DNA of 64,000 bases from CAVVTR01 sp963751245 (GTDB taxonomy: Bacteria > Acidobacteriota > Thermoanaerobaculia > Thermoanaerobaculales > Thermoanaerobaculaceae). The notes beneath the pieces were generated by a model, which saw only the letters and a list, made by a program, of their open reading frames with translations, ran no database searches and was not told the origin of the DNA. This document shows positions 7,380 through 16,814 of the stretch, piece by piece. The translations under genes were made by a program, and so were the position numbers. The stretch's first letter is position 1; each line of letters starts with the position of its first letter. Location of the stretch: the NCBI GenBank assembly GCA_963751245.1, contig CAVVTR010000012.1:124001-188000 (forward strand), written 5' to 3'.

Positions 7380-10109
7380 TCAGTGCGGCGCCGGCCCCTG
7401 GGTGACCTGGACGAAGCCATCGGGGCGTACCCAGCGGGCGAAGGCCGTCTCGACCTGCGCCGCCGTGATGCCGAGATACCGCTTCGCCGCCCTCGTCGGC
7501 TCGTCCAGGGGGATCCCCTGGGATGCGCGGTCGAGGAGACCGCCCGCGATGCTGTCGAGGCTCGACTCGGACAGCTGCATGTCGCGCAGAAGCAAGGCCT
7601 TGGCCTGCTGGAGCTCGGCGGCCGTCACGGGGGCGCGCTGCATGCTCCGGAGGTCGCGTACGACGATGGCCCGCGCCTTCGACACGTTGGGCGGGTCGCA
7701 GGCGTAGCCGACCGTGTACACCGACCGGGTGCGGCCGATGTCGAAGCTCGAGGAGACCGTGTACACCAGGCCGGTCTTCTCGCGCAGGTCACGGTACAGC
7801 CGGGTGGCGTAGAAGGCGCCTCCGAGCACGTGGTTGCCCACCTCGAGGGCGTCGTGGTCCGGGTTCGACCGGGTCAGGCCCAGCGTCTGAGCGAGGATGA
7901 CGCGATCCTGGACACGGCTGGCATCGGGGACCGCGGTGGTCGAGGGCTCGTTGAGGGGCACCGGAGGCGGCTCCGTGCGCGGCTTCGCTCCCTCCGCACG
8001 CCACGCGCCGAACGCCCCCGCGATCGCCGCGGAAGCCCGCTCCGGCGTGACGTTGCCGATCACCACGATGGTCGTGAGGTCGGGGCGGAACACGCGGGAG
8101 TAGTACGCGGTGACGTCCTCCAGGGTGAGGGAGGACACACTGGCCGGCGTGGCCTGCCGGAGGGAGGGGTCACCCTTGGGGAACAGCCCCTCCGCGACGG
8201 CGCGGCCGGTGAGGTAGTCGGGGCTCTCGAGCTCTCCCGCCAGCGCGCGCGCGGTCTGTTTCTGGACGATGGCGAAGGCGCCCGCGGGGAGCGCGGGATG
8301 GAGCTCGTTGTCCGCGAGAAGCTCCACCGCGCGCTCGAAGTGGGGCGCCAGCACCGACACCGAGAACGAGGATCCGGCGGACTCGCTCGCGGCGATGTCG
8401 TCGAGGGCTTTCTGGAACTCCAGGCGGTCCAGGGAGCGGCTCCCCCAGGAGAAGAGCTGCTCGAGGACGCCGTCCACGCCCTCCTGGCCGCGCGGCGTCT
8501 CGAGGTCGGAGTCGTTGCGGATCGTCCCCATGACCGTCACGGTGTCCGAGATCTTCTCGGGCTGAACCACCAGGGTGAGCCCGTTGGGAAGGGTGGTCAC
8601 CGTGGGGCTCACCGTCGACGGGGGCACCGAGAGCCTGCCCAGCGCCGCGCGGGCCCACGCCGGCAGCGCGACCGCCCTGGGGTTGCTGGGCGCGAACGAC
8701 TCCTTGCCGCCGAACCCCTTCGCCGACACCGGGCGGCCCGAGGGCTGCGGGGTGAGAATGGCGAAGATCGTGTGGTCCGGGTCGAGCATGGTCCGTGCGA
8801 CGCGGCGCACGTCCTCCGCCGTGACCTTCTGGATCGCGTCGACGCCCTCCGCGGGGGAGTCGAGCCCCTGCACCGCCACGGCGTCGGACCAGGCGTCCGC
8901 GAGGCCCGAGATGGAGTTCCGCTCGAACTCCAGGTCGGCCAGCTCGCGCCGCTTGGCGGCGGCGACGAGGTCGGCCGGAAAGCCGTCCTTCACGTCCTTC
9001 GCAAGGATGGACCGCAGCTCGGCGAGCAGCGCCCCGGCGTCGGCGCCACGCGGGAACGCCGCCAGCGCGAAGCCGAGGCCCGCGGCAGCGCAGCGGGTTC
9101 ATGGAGAATCCGGCGCCCAGCGCCTTGCCGGCGGGAACCAGGGCGTAGAGGCTGCCCCGCTGGCTGTCGAGGACGTCGGCGAGGACCTGCGCCGCGGCGT
9201 AGTCGGGGCTGTCGTAGCCGGGCATGCGGAAGGCGGCCAGCACGAGGCCGTAGGGGAGATCGGTGGTCATGCGACAGCGTGGTGCTCTGCACCGGCTGCA
9301 GCTCGCACCGCCGGACGGGAGCGGCAGGCTTCTCGCGGGGATGTCGCCGAACAGCGCCTTCACCGCGGCGCAGGGCGGCCCGCGGGATCGACGTCGCCGG
9401 CGATGACCAGGATGGCGTTGTTGGGCGCGTACCAGGCGTCGGTGGAAGTTCTTGAGCATGGCGCCGGTGGTCTGGTCGAAGGAGGCCTTGGTGCCCAGCG
9501 CGTCGTGGGCGTAGGGGGTGCCCTGCGAACATCGCGGCCAGCAGCCGGGTGTAGAAGACGTACTCGGGGCTGGAGAGGTCGCGGGCCACCTCCTGCTCGA
9601 TGGCGCCCCGCTCCTGCTTCCACAGCGCCTCGCTGTCGAGGACGCCCCGCATGCGCATGCGCCTCGATGTGCAGCGCCACGTCCAGGTCCTCGGCCGGGA
9701 CGGTGAAGAAGTACTGGGTCACGGTCTGCTGGGTGTCGGCGTCGAACATGCCGCCCATGGCCGCGGTGATGTCGGCGAGCTGGTCGGCGGACAGCCCCGG
9801 GCTGCCGCGGAACATCATGTGCTCCTGGGCGTGGGCCATGCCGGGGAAGCCCTCCGGCGCCTCGTTGGAGCCGACCAGGTAGTTGATCTCCGTGGTCACC
9901 ACCGGAGCCAGGGGATTGCGCACGATGACCACCCGCAGGCCGTTGTCCAGCGTGGCGCGCACCACATCCTGGGGTGCGGTCTGTGCAGCCGTGGCCTGCG
10001 ACGCCAGGACGAGGGCGGCCGCGAGGACGGCGGCCAGAGGGTTGGGGAACCGGGGGCGCCGCGGCGCTCCGGGCAGGCGTTGCCAGAGGGTTCTGCGCTG
10101 AAGATCCAT
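7380..10109 (-). pseudogene. M16 (pitrilysin-type) zinc peptidase, interrupted by several frameshifts
   Basis: Read across frames, this is a ~900-residue periplasmic double-module M16 peptidase. The ATG at 10109 (AGGAGAG site) starts a signal peptide. The inverted zinc motif HAQEH (His93, Glu96, His97) follows in GFPGMAHAQEHMMF, with the downstream glutamate region in ALHIEA. From ~9665 to ~9095 the coding sequence hops between all three frames at least six times (pieces reading MRGVLDSEALWKQERGAIEQ, then GTPYAHDALGTKASFD, then TDAWYAPNNAILVIAGDVDP, then AAVKALFGDIPARS, then MTTDLPYGLVLAAF, then LGFALAAFPRGADAG). From ~9095 to 7380 the frame is intact. That part contains the second, catalytically silent M16 module, including REKTGLVYTVSSSFD. 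Dense indels suggest assembly error or recent decay. Confidence 0.75.
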
Positions 10110-10337
10110 CTCTGCTCTCCTGGACTTCCTGGTGCGGCGTCACTGGTGGCAGGGGGCATGTCCGTCCGCGTACCCTGGAGACCCGGTCGCCGCTCTCCAT
10201 GCACCACACGCCGCGGAGGGGGATTATTCCTCCCGTCCTCTCCCGGGGCACCGGTCGGCGGCCTGCTCCCGGGCCGGTGCCGCGCGGGGGTGTCGGCGGG
10301 AAGACGAGGTCATCCCGCCCGCCGGAACGAGGTTCTC

Positions 10338-10886
10338 TCAGGGGGTGGGGCTGCCGGTCTCCACGAACTGCTTGAGCCGTGCCACCTGCTGCGCCAGGAC
10401 GGCGTCCACCGTGGGAGCGACGGCCTCGAGGCCCCCCGGCCGGTACCCGCCGACCGTGTAAAGGAGCTGAAGCTCGGTGCCGGGACCTTTCGGCGCGAAC
10501 GTCCACGTCATCGTGCCGGTCACCGCCAGGGCCTGGAGCGGGCCGAGCCCCCCCTGCATGCGCAGCGTCTTCGGCGGGTCGGCGAAGACCACCACCATGT
10601 GGCGCACGCCGCCAGCGGCGGGGAGACGTTCGCAGAAGCACCCGCCGGGGCGGCCTTCGATGAACAGGTTGGAGGCGCGGCCCGAGAAGGTGTGCTCGGG
10701 GGACCACCAGCGCCCCACGTCCTCGACCATGCGGCGGTAGACCTCCTGTGGTGCAGCGGCGATGGTGGCGGTGGTGCGCACCGTGAAGCCGCCGGGAGCG
10801 GACTCCACCACCGCCGCCCGCGCCGTCGGCGCTCCGAGGGCCGCCGCGGCCGCCAGCGCCAGCCCGGCGCCAAGACACGTCCTCAT
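10338..10886 (-). CDS. Secreted SRPBCC-family protein
   Basis: This 182-residue protein starts at the ATG at 10886, preceded by GGGGAGGA. A signal peptide (residues 1-23, ending ARAA) is followed by an SRPBCC/START-like fold: FTVRTTATIAAAPQEVYRRM, VGRWWSPEHTFSG, a central WTFAPKGPGTELQLLYTVGGY strand and a C-terminal helix QQVARLKQFVE. The pattern is that of AHSA1/polyketide-cyclase-like lipid-binding proteins, but an exported form is less common. The ligand is unknown. The frame is open further upstream to 10955, but that extension has no signal peptide or ribosome site. It lies upstream of the M16 gene on the same strand, 228 bases apart. Confidence 0.7.
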   Translation of the reverse strand: MRTCLGAGLALAAAAALGAPTARAAVVESAPGGFTVRTTATIAAAPQEVYRRMVEDVGRWWSPEHTFSGRASNLFIEGRPGGCFCERLPAAGGVRHMVVVFADPPKTLRMQGGLGPLQALAVTGTMTWTFAPKGPGTELQLLYTVGGYRPGGLEAVAPTVDAVLAQQVARLKQFVETGSPTP

Positions 10887-10992
10887 AGAATCCTCCCCGT
10901 TTCCGTGTCCTGATAACGTGCCGTCGGCCGCCCCGCTTCCACGCCCGCCGCGCATCGTCTCCCTGCGGACCCGGGCGCAGGTCGCAGGCTGG

Positions 10993-10998
10993 TAGAGT
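10993..10998 (+). promoter_or_regulatory. Candidate extended -10 element of the dinB-like gene
   Basis: TAGAGT preceded by TGG ends only four bases before a possible ATG at 11003. Transcription would then begin about 11005, after that codon, which supports the next in-frame ATG at 11018 (GGGAGG eight bases upstream) as the real start. Confidence 0.4.
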
Positions 10999-11017
10999 CA
11001 CCATGGGAGGCCTCGCC

Positions 11018-11518
11018 ATGTACAGACGGGTCGACGATTTCCTCGCGGACCTCACGGCTCAGCGCAACGCCACCCTGAAGGTCCTGCGCGCGCTCACCGA
11101 CGACTCTCTGGGGCAGCGGGCGACGCCCGAGGGACGGACCCTGGGCCGGCTCGCCTGGCATCTCGTGGGCACCCTCGGAGAGATGCCCGCGAGCGCCGGC
11201 CTGGCCACCGACGCCTCGACGGCGCAGCAGGCGGTGCCGGCGCACGCCGCCGGGATCGCCGCCGCCTACGAGCGGGCCTCGGAAGCGGTGGCGGCCGCCG
11301 TCCGGCAGGCCTGGAGCGACGCCGACCTCGACGGCGTGATCGAGCTCTACGGCCGGCGGTGGGAGCGCGGACGCGTGCTCCGGGCCCTGCTCGAGCACGA
11401 GACCCACCACCGGGGCCAGATGACGGTGCTCATGCGGCAGGCGGGCGTGGTGGTCCCCGGAGTCGTCGGACCCGCCCGCGAGGAGTGGGCTGCCATGGGC
11501 CTTCCACCCCGGGAGTGA
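11018..11518 (+). CDS. DinB-family (putative metal-dependent) protein
   Basis: This 166-residue four-helix-bundle protein has the DinB/DUF664 arrangement of three metal-binding histidines: one in LAWHLVGT near residue 45 and two in the C-terminal HETHHRGQMTVLMRQ. The family binds a divalent metal; members include bacillithiol- and mycothiol-dependent transferases and damage-inducible proteins of unknown role. Its enzymatic activity cannot be assigned here. An ATG five codons upstream is excluded by the promoter position. It is divergent from the SRPBCC gene and followed by the PepSY gene. Confidence 0.8.
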   Translation: MYRRVDDFLADLTAQRNATLKVLRALTDDSLGQRATPEGRTLGRLAWHLVGTLGEMPASAGLATDASTAQQAVPAHAAGIAAAYERASEAVAAAVRQAWSDADLDGVIELYGRRWERGRVLRALLEHETHHRGQMTVLMRQAGVVVPGVVGPAREEWAAMGLPPRE

Positions 11519-11554
11519 AGCCGGAGGGTCACCGGGGCGTTCCGCGATCCCTGC

Positions 11555-11560
11555 TAGCAT
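11555..11560 (+). promoter_or_regulatory. Candidate extended -10 element of the PepSY gene
   Basis: TAGCAT preceded by TGC (TGnTAnnnT) lies 16 bases before the ATG at 11577, with GGGAGGG between as ribosome site. There is no clear -35. Confidence 0.35.
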
Positions 11561-11576
11561 CGCGGCGGGAGGGATC

Positions 11577-11963
11577 ATGAAGGAAGCTCTCGGCCTGGCG
11601 GCCTGTGCCCTCATCCTGGCGCCCGCGCTGTCGCAGGCCGCCGGCATGCCCTGCTCGGTTCACCCGCCCAGGCACGCCACGAAAGCGGATCTCGCGCGGC
11701 TCGCCACGGTGAGCCGCGCCGATGCGGAGCACATCGCAAGGGAGGCGCTGGGGCGCACCAAGGAGATCTCGGTGGCCAGCGCCGGGCTCGAGGTGGAGGA
11801 CCGCTGCCTCGTCTGGTCCTTCGACCTCGAGGTCGAGGGCACCTCCGGCGTCGCGGAGCTGCTGGTGGACGCCGGAGACGGCAAGCTGCTCTCGTCCCGG
11901 CACGAGAGCGCGCGGCAGGAGGCGGCCGAGAGGGACGAAGCCACGGAGAGCCCCGGACACTGA
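11577..11963 (+). CDS. Secreted PepSY-domain protein
   Basis: This 128-residue protein has a signal peptide (MKEALGLAACALILAPALSQAAG) and one PepSY domain, residues ~45-110: VSRADAEHIAREALG, then an 'LEVEDRCLVWSFDLEV' strand and LLVDAGDGKLLSS. PepSY domains are periplasmic or extracellular and are thought to inhibit proteases or bind peptides. One cysteine lies near the mature N-terminus (MPCSV) and one in EDRCLVW, so a disulphide is possible. The gene stands alone between the DinB gene and the convergent kinase. Confidence 0.8.
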   Translation: MKEALGLAACALILAPALSQAAGMPCSVHPPRHATKADLARLATVSRADAEHIAREALGRTKEISVASAGLEVEDRCLVWSFDLEVEGTSGVAELLVDAGDGKLLSSRHESARQEAAERDEATESPGH

Positions 11964-12074
11964 GCCCGCGGGCGCCCGCGGGATGCGCTCCGCCGCGCGG
12001 TGCCGCTCCGAGCTCCCGGGGACCTCGTCGCGGTGGACGACCGGCCCCTCGGCGGGCCGGCCCCTGCTGCGCGG

Positions 12075-14702
12075 TCACCGGCTCCCGGCGGCCGCGCTGT
12101 AGCGCTCCAGCCGGCCCCGATAGGCCGTCGCGTCGGCGTCTGTCGCCGGCAGCGAGGCGAGGGCCTGCCGTTGGGCGGCGGCGGCGCCCGCGGCGTCGCC
12201 GTTGGCGAAGCGTGCCGCGGCCAGGGTGTCGAGGACCCCGGGATCGGCATCCCCGGTGAGGGCCTGGGCCCGGGAGGCGTAGGCGAGGGCCGACCGCGGA
12301 TCCCGCAGGTCGGTGGGGCGGCACGTCAGCAGCAGCGTGGCACAGTCGTCCAGGGCCTTCGGTGAGGCGTTGGGCGCATCGGCGGCCCGGCGGCGCAGAT
12401 GGATCAGCTCGGAGAGCAGCGGGCGCGCGGCGCTCTCGTCCCCCTGCGCGACCTCGGTGCCGACGAGACCCTGCATGGCGGCCATCGTGTCCGGGTGCCC
12501 GGGCCCCTGCACGCGGCGCCTCGCCGCGAGCACCTCGGTGTAGGCCCGGCGCGCGCGGGCGAGCTCGCCCCCCGCCCGGTATGTCCGCGCCAGGATCGCC
12601 ATGGAGTACAGGGTGCTGGGGTGATCCTCGCCGAGCACGCGCCGCTTGCGCGCGACCACGTCCTCCAGGAGGGGCTCGGCCTCGCCGTAGCGGCCCCGGT
12701 CGGCGAGCAGCTCGGCGAGGTTCCCGGCGAGGACCAGGCTGTCCGGATGGTCCCGGCCGCGCACGCGGATGCTCGCGTCCAGGGCCTGGCGGTACAGCGT
12801 CTCCGCCTGTGTCCACCGGTGCTCGAGGTGGTAGAGCGCCGCCAGGTTGTTCATGGCGTCGAGGGTGTCCGGGTGGTCGGGCCCGAGCCGCCGCCGCCGG
12901 CCCTCCACCACCTTCTCGTACAGCGGCTCCGCCTTCGCGAGCCGGCCCTCGGCCCAGTAGTCGCTGGCCAGGTTCGCCATGGCGAACAGCGTGGCCGGGT
13001 CGTTCGCCCCGAGGGTCCTCGTCCGGGCCTGGAGGACTTCCTCGTGGTGTGCCGCGGCCTCCGCGTAGCGTCCCTGGTGGAAGTCGATGTTGGCGAGGAT
13101 GAAGATGGACCGCTGGGCCTGAGGGCCGTCGGCGTCTCCGCCGCGCCGGCGGGCCGCCAGGGACTCGCGGGCCAGGGCCTCCGCCGCCTGGAACCGCCCG
13201 CGGTCCACGTCCAGGTTGGCGAGGTCGTCCATCGCGGCCAGCGTCGCCGGGTCGTCGTCGCCCAGCGTCCGGCGGCGGATGTCGAGGGCCCGTTCGAGGT
13301 GCGTCGCGGCCTCGTCGAACAGGCCGAGCGCCTGGTAGGTCGTACCCACCGTGGTGTGGAGCCGGGCCGCCACCAGGGGCTGCGCGGCGAACGCGCCGTC
13401 GATCCTCCCCGAGGCCCGGTCGAGGACCTCGCGCACCGTGACCTGGCGCCCCTCCTTGCCGGGGCTGGTCGCCGCCAGCATGTCGGCGAGGAACCCGGTC
13501 ACGGCCGTGGCCTGGGTCAGCGCCACCTCCTTGCGGTCGCGCTCGCGGCTGGCCCGCACGAACCCAACCGTCGCCACCGCCAGCCCCAGCACGAGGGCCA
13601 GGGCCGCGGCCCCGGCGGAGACGAACACCGCCCTGTGCCGGCGCACCAGCTTGCCGAAGCGGTAGGCCGCCCCGGGCGGCGACGCGACCACGGGGCGGTT
13701 CTCGAGGTGGCGGCGGACGTCGGCGGCCAGCTCGGCGGCGGTGGCGTACCGGCGGGTGCGGTCCTTTTCCATGGCCTTGAGGGTGATCCACTCGAGATCG
13801 CCGCGCAGCTGCCGCACGAGGGCGGCGCCGCTGGTGTGCCGGCTCCGGGCGGCCGCCGTCGCGCGCTCCGGGTCGGCCCGGAGCCGGGTGGTGGGCCGGG
13901 GCGGCTCCTGCTCCCTGATGGTGCGGCGGATCTCGTCGAACCCCCTGCTGCGCAGGGTCCGGCCATCGAACGGCAGCGCCCCGGTGAGGAGCTCGTAGAG
14001 CATCGCGCCGAGGGCGTAGATGTCGGTGCGCGTGTCGACGTCCTGGCCCGTCATCTCCGCCTGCTCGGGGCTCATGTACTCCGGCGTGCCGATGAGCTGG
14101 CCCAGCTCCGTGAACATGGTGGTGTCGGTGAGGCGGTGGGTGATGGCCTTGGCGACCCCGAAGTCGATGATCTTCGGGAGCGGGCGGCCGTTCTGGACGG
14201 TGACCAGGACGTTGGACGGCTTGAGGTCACGGTGGATGATCGCCTTCTGGTGGGCGTGCTGGACCCCCTCGCAGACCTGGATGAACAGCTCCAGCCGCTC
14301 GCGGACGGTGAGGCGCTGGGTGTCGCAGTACTCGGTGATGCTCACGCCCGAGACGTGCTCCATGGCGAAGTAGAGACGGCCACCCCGCGTGGTTCCGGCA
14401 TCGAGCACCGTGGCGATGCAGGGGTGGTCCATCATCGCGAGGGCCTGCCGCTCGGATTCGAACCGGGCCACCACCTGCCGGCTGTCCATGCCCGGCTTGA
14501 TCACCTTCAGGGCCACCGTGCGGCGGATCGGGCCGAGCTGCTCGGCGACGTAGACCTCACCCATCCCGCCCTCGCCGATCTTCTGGAGGACGCGGTAGCC
14601 GTCGGCGTCGAGGGCGGAGCCCGGCCGTCCGGGCGGCGGCAGCGATTCCGTCGAGCCCATCGGGTCGATGCCGTCCGTCGGGCAGGAGCCCTCGTTGTCC
14701 AT
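12075..14702 (-). CDS. Membrane Ser/Thr protein kinase with C-terminal TPR array
   Basis: This 875-residue protein has a PknB-type kinase domain (~36-335): glycine loop IGEGGMGEV (42-50), ATP lysine in VALKVIK (Lys66), catalytic HRDLKPSN (157-164), DFG (180-182) and GTPEYMSPEQ (205-214). A juxtamembrane stretch leads to one transmembrane helix (~357-382). The rest (~440-860) is a set of ~40-residue tetratricopeptide units of the kinesin-light-chain type ('A...Y..AL.....LG.DHP.TL..M.NLA'), which would lie outside the cytoplasm and bind proteins or peptides. This is a common architecture in Acidobacteriota and Planctomycetes. ATG 14702 has a GGAGG site; the open frame further upstream runs through the promoter. 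The partner is not evident from the neighbours. Confidence 0.92.
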   Translation of the reverse strand: MDNEGSCPTDGIDPMGSTESLPPPGRPGSALDADGYRVLQKIGEGGMGEVYVAEQLGPIRRTVALKVIKPGMDSRQVVARFESERQALAMMDHPCIATVLDAGTTRGGRLYFAMEHVSGVSITEYCDTQRLTVRERLELFIQVCEGVQHAHQKAIIHRDLKPSNVLVTVQNGRPLPKIIDFGVAKAITHRLTDTTMFTELGQLIGTPEYMSPEQAEMTGQDVDTRTDIYALGAMLYELLTGALPFDGRTLRSRGFDEIRRTIREQEPPRPTTRLRADPERATAAARSRHTSGAALVRQLRGDLEWITLKAMEKDRTRRYATAAELAADVRRHLENRPVVASPPGAAYRFGKLVRRHRAVFVSAGAAALALVLGLAVATVGFVRASRERDRKEVALTQATAVTGFLADMLAATSPGKEGRQVTVREVLDRASGRIDGAFAAQPLVAARLHTTVGTTYQALGLFDEAATHLERALDIRRRTLGDDDPATLAAMDDLANLDVDRGRFQAAEALARESLAARRRGGDADGPQAQRSIFILANIDFHQGRYAEAAAHHEEVLQARTRTLGANDPATLFAMANLASDYWAEGRLAKAEPLYEKVVEGRRRRLGPDHPDTLDAMNNLAALYHLEHRWTQAETLYRQALDASIRVRGRDHPDSLVLAGNLAELLADRGRYGEAEPLLEDVVARKRRVLGEDHPSTLYSMAILARTYRAGGELARARRAYTEVLAARRRVQGPGHPDTMAAMQGLVGTEVAQGDESAARPLLSELIHLRRRAADAPNASPKALDDCATLLLTCRPTDLRDPRSALAYASRAQALTGDADPGVLDTLAAARFANGDAAGAAAAQRQALASLPATDADATAYRGRLERYSAAAGSR

Positions 14703-14834
14703 GGCGTCCTCCGGGCCGCTGTCGCCTTCTCCCCGTGCCGGGCCGGGGGATTGTCGCGCCGGCCTCCACGGCGGAGCTCCCCGGGGGCCATCCGGCACCC
14801 GCGGCTTCCGGCACCGGGCTGGAGTTGTCCGCCG

Positions 14835-14873
14835 TTGCCAGGCAGTGTACACTGACTTTAGACTCAATAGCAA
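14835..14873. promoter_or_regulatory. Overlapping divergent promoters for the kinase and the gene at 14906
   Basis: Plus strand: TTGCCA (14835-14840, five of six -35 bases), an 18-base spacer, then TAGACT (14859-14864), serving the gene at 14906. Minus strand: TTGCTA (14873-14868), an 18-base spacer, then TACACT (14849-14844), serving the kinase with a ~135-base leader. The two overlap face to face in an A+T-rich island, so polymerase should not occupy both at once. Confidence 0.5.
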
Positions 14874-14905
14874 GATCGCCCTTCGGGGCGCACAGGAGGC
14901 GAGAG

Positions 14906-15379
14906 ATGAGACGAACGATGCCATGGCGGTCCGGCAGACGGGTGCTGGTGTTTGGAGGGGCGGCCCTGCTGGCGGCGTCGGCCGCGTGGTCGGCGCCCGA
15001 CAAGGCCTGCCCGGACGGCGACAGCCGGGCGGTGCGGGTGGACGTGACGGTGGACGCCGGCGCCGGCAGCGTCGCGGTGGACCCGTCCACCGTCGAGGTC
15101 TACCTCAAGCCGGGACCCAAGGAACCGGCCAGGGTCTGCTGGGTGATCGCGGGGCTCGCGGACGGCCAGGTTCTCCGGCTCACCGACAAGGAGGCCGGAG
15201 GCGAGGCGCCTTTCTCCGGCCTCACCCGGCAGGTCAAGGGAGCCAGCCCCTTCATCAACAGCGGCAACCCCTCCCGCGCAGGCACCTGGATGTACGGCGT
15301 CGAGGTCACCGACGCCAAGGGCAGGACCGTGGCCAAGGTGGACCCCGAGGTGATCGTCAAGGGCAACGCCTCTCCCTGA
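14906..15379 (+). CDS. Secreted protein of unknown function
   Basis: This 157-residue protein starts at ATG 14906, seven bases after AGGAGG. The signal peptide has an Arg-rich start (MRRTMPWRSGRR) and a hydrophobic core ending AWSA. The mature part is beta-rich (VRVDVTVDAGAGSVAVDPSTVEVYLK; GTWMYGVEVTDAKGRTVAKVDPEVIV) with two cysteines (DKACPDG and ARVCWV) that may pair. It resembles a single small immunoglobulin-like or copper-protein-like fold, but I do not recognise a named family. Its promoter overlaps that of the kinase. Confidence 0.6.
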   Translation: MRRTMPWRSGRRVLVFGGAALLAASAAWSAPDKACPDGDSRAVRVDVTVDAGAGSVAVDPSTVEVYLKPGPKEPARVCWVIAGLADGQVLRLTDKEAGGEAPFSGLTRQVKGASPFINSGNPSRAGTWMYGVEVTDAKGRTVAKVDPEVIVKGNASP

Positions 15380-15487
15380 GCGGGCACCCCGCCGGGCGGG
15401 CCGCAGTCGAACCTCGGGGTCCTTTTCGTCGTAGGCGTGGAGGGACCCGCGCGGGCGCGGCGACGCGCCGCCGGGCGGGAGGTCGTG

Positions 15488-16744
15488 ATGGGAAGCCGTC
15501 TCCTTGCGCTCGCGCCGCTGCCGCTGCTCCTCGGCGCACCGCTCCTCGCCGCCGGCGCGCGGAGCTACGATGTCTCGCTCCGGGTGGACCCCGCCGGCGG
15601 CTCGATCGCGGCGACGGCGACGGTGGACGTGGACCTTGCCGCGGGGGAGCGCTCGGTCACGCTCCTCCTCAACCGGGGTCTCGCCGTCACGTCGCTCACC
15701 GCCGACCGGCCCCTTGCCGGTTTCGCCTTCCGCCGCGGGGAGCGCGGCCGGCTGCGGTACGCGGCCGAGGCGGTTCCCCTCGAGGTCCGCCTCGCCGGGC
15801 CCTCTGCGGCGGCGTCGGAGCTCCGGCTCACCGTCTCCTACGAGGGGGTTCCCGCGCCGGACGCCTGGGGCGTCAACCTGGTCACGCCGGCATGGGTGGA
15901 GCTGGGCCTGTACTCCGGGTGGTTTCCCCTCGATCCGGGCATGGGATCCTTCTCCTACCGCCTCCGCCTCGACCTCCCCGACGGCTGGAGCGCCGCCGGC
16001 ACCGGGGGGATGGCCCGGCGGGACGGCGCATGGAACGCGTCGTCCGCGGCCATCAACGACATCGTCGTGGTCGCCGCGCCCGACCTCCAGATCCGGGACG
16101 CCGGGGGCGGGGTCAGGGTGCTCGGCGCCCGGGTGAGCGCGCCGCGACTGGACGCCGTGGCCGCCGCGGCGTCGGGGATTCTCGCCCGGCTCACGGCGCT
16201 GCTCGGCCCGTCCGGGGGCGGCGCCCTGGACGTCGTGCTCACGGCGCGGACCACTGGCGGGGGGTACGTGAGGCCTGGTCTCGCGGTGCTCCAGGACGAC
16301 GGCGGAGACCTCGCAGGCGGCTCCTGGGTCCGCTACCTGGGACACGAGATCTCCCACCTGTGGTGGTACCGTGCGCCCTCCACGTCGTGGCAGGACTGGA
16401 TCAACGAGTCGTTCGCCGAGGTCACCGCCCTCGTCCTGGTGCGCGACCGGCTCGGAGACGGGGCCTGGCGGACGCTTCTCGACCGCTACCGCGCGGCCTC
16501 TGACGGGCTGCCGCCGGTGCGCGGGCTCGACCGCGACGACGACAAGGCCTACGAGGTCCTCTACCGCAAGGGCCCCGTCATCCTCGCCGGCGTCGAGGAG
16601 CGGATCGGCCGGGAGCGTTTCCTGCGCTTCCTTCGCGAGGTCCATGTCCGGCGGGCCGCGGACACGGCCGCCGTGCTCGGCGTCCTGTCCGACGTGGCCG
16701 GTCGACCCGCCGCGGCGGCGCTGGACGCGGCGCTGGACCGCTGA
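15488..16744 (+). CDS. Secreted M1-like (gluzincin) metallopeptidase
   Basis: This 418-residue protein has a signal peptide (1-20) and an N-terminal beta domain like that of M1 aminopeptidases. Its catalytic region carries the zinc motif HEISHLWW, followed by INESFAE with the third zinc ligand. Between the second histidine and that glutamate there are 16 residues, not the usual 18 of M1. The GAMEN substrate loop of aminopeptidases is not visible, so exopeptidase activity is doubtful. A helical C-terminus (YRKGPVILAGVEERIG...) is also M1-like. ATG 15488 has a GGGAGG site; the upstream methionine at 15437 would add an Arg/Ala-rich run before the signal peptide. Confidence 0.75.
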   Translation: MGSRLLALAPLPLLLGAPLLAAGARSYDVSLRVDPAGGSIAATATVDVDLAAGERSVTLLLNRGLAVTSLTADRPLAGFAFRRGERGRLRYAAEAVPLEVRLAGPSAAASELRLTVSYEGVPAPDAWGVNLVTPAWVELGLYSGWFPLDPGMGSFSYRLRLDLPDGWSAAGTGGMARRDGAWNASSAAINDIVVVAAPDLQIRDAGGGVRVLGARVSAPRLDAVAAAASGILARLTALLGPSGGGALDVVLTARTTGGGYVRPGLAVLQDDGGDLAGGSWVRYLGHEISHLWWYRAPSTSWQDWINESFAEVTALVLVRDRLGDGAWRTLLDRYRAASDGLPPVRGLDRDDDKAYEVLYRKGPVILAGVEERIGRERFLRFLREVHVRRAADTAAVLGVLSDVAGRPAAAALDAALDR

Positions 16745-16778
16745 GCCGGAGCCGGGGGGAGCCGGGGCCGCACCGTGG

Positions 16779-16784
16779 TAGCGT
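16779..16784 (+). promoter_or_regulatory. Candidate extended -10 element
   Basis: TAGCGT preceded by TGG (TGnTAnnnT) lies 30 bases before the ATG at 16815, with GGAAGGAGA as ribosome site between. Confidence 0.3.
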
Positions 16785-16814
16785 GGTGGGGCCCGGGGGC
16801 GGAAGGAGACGGTG

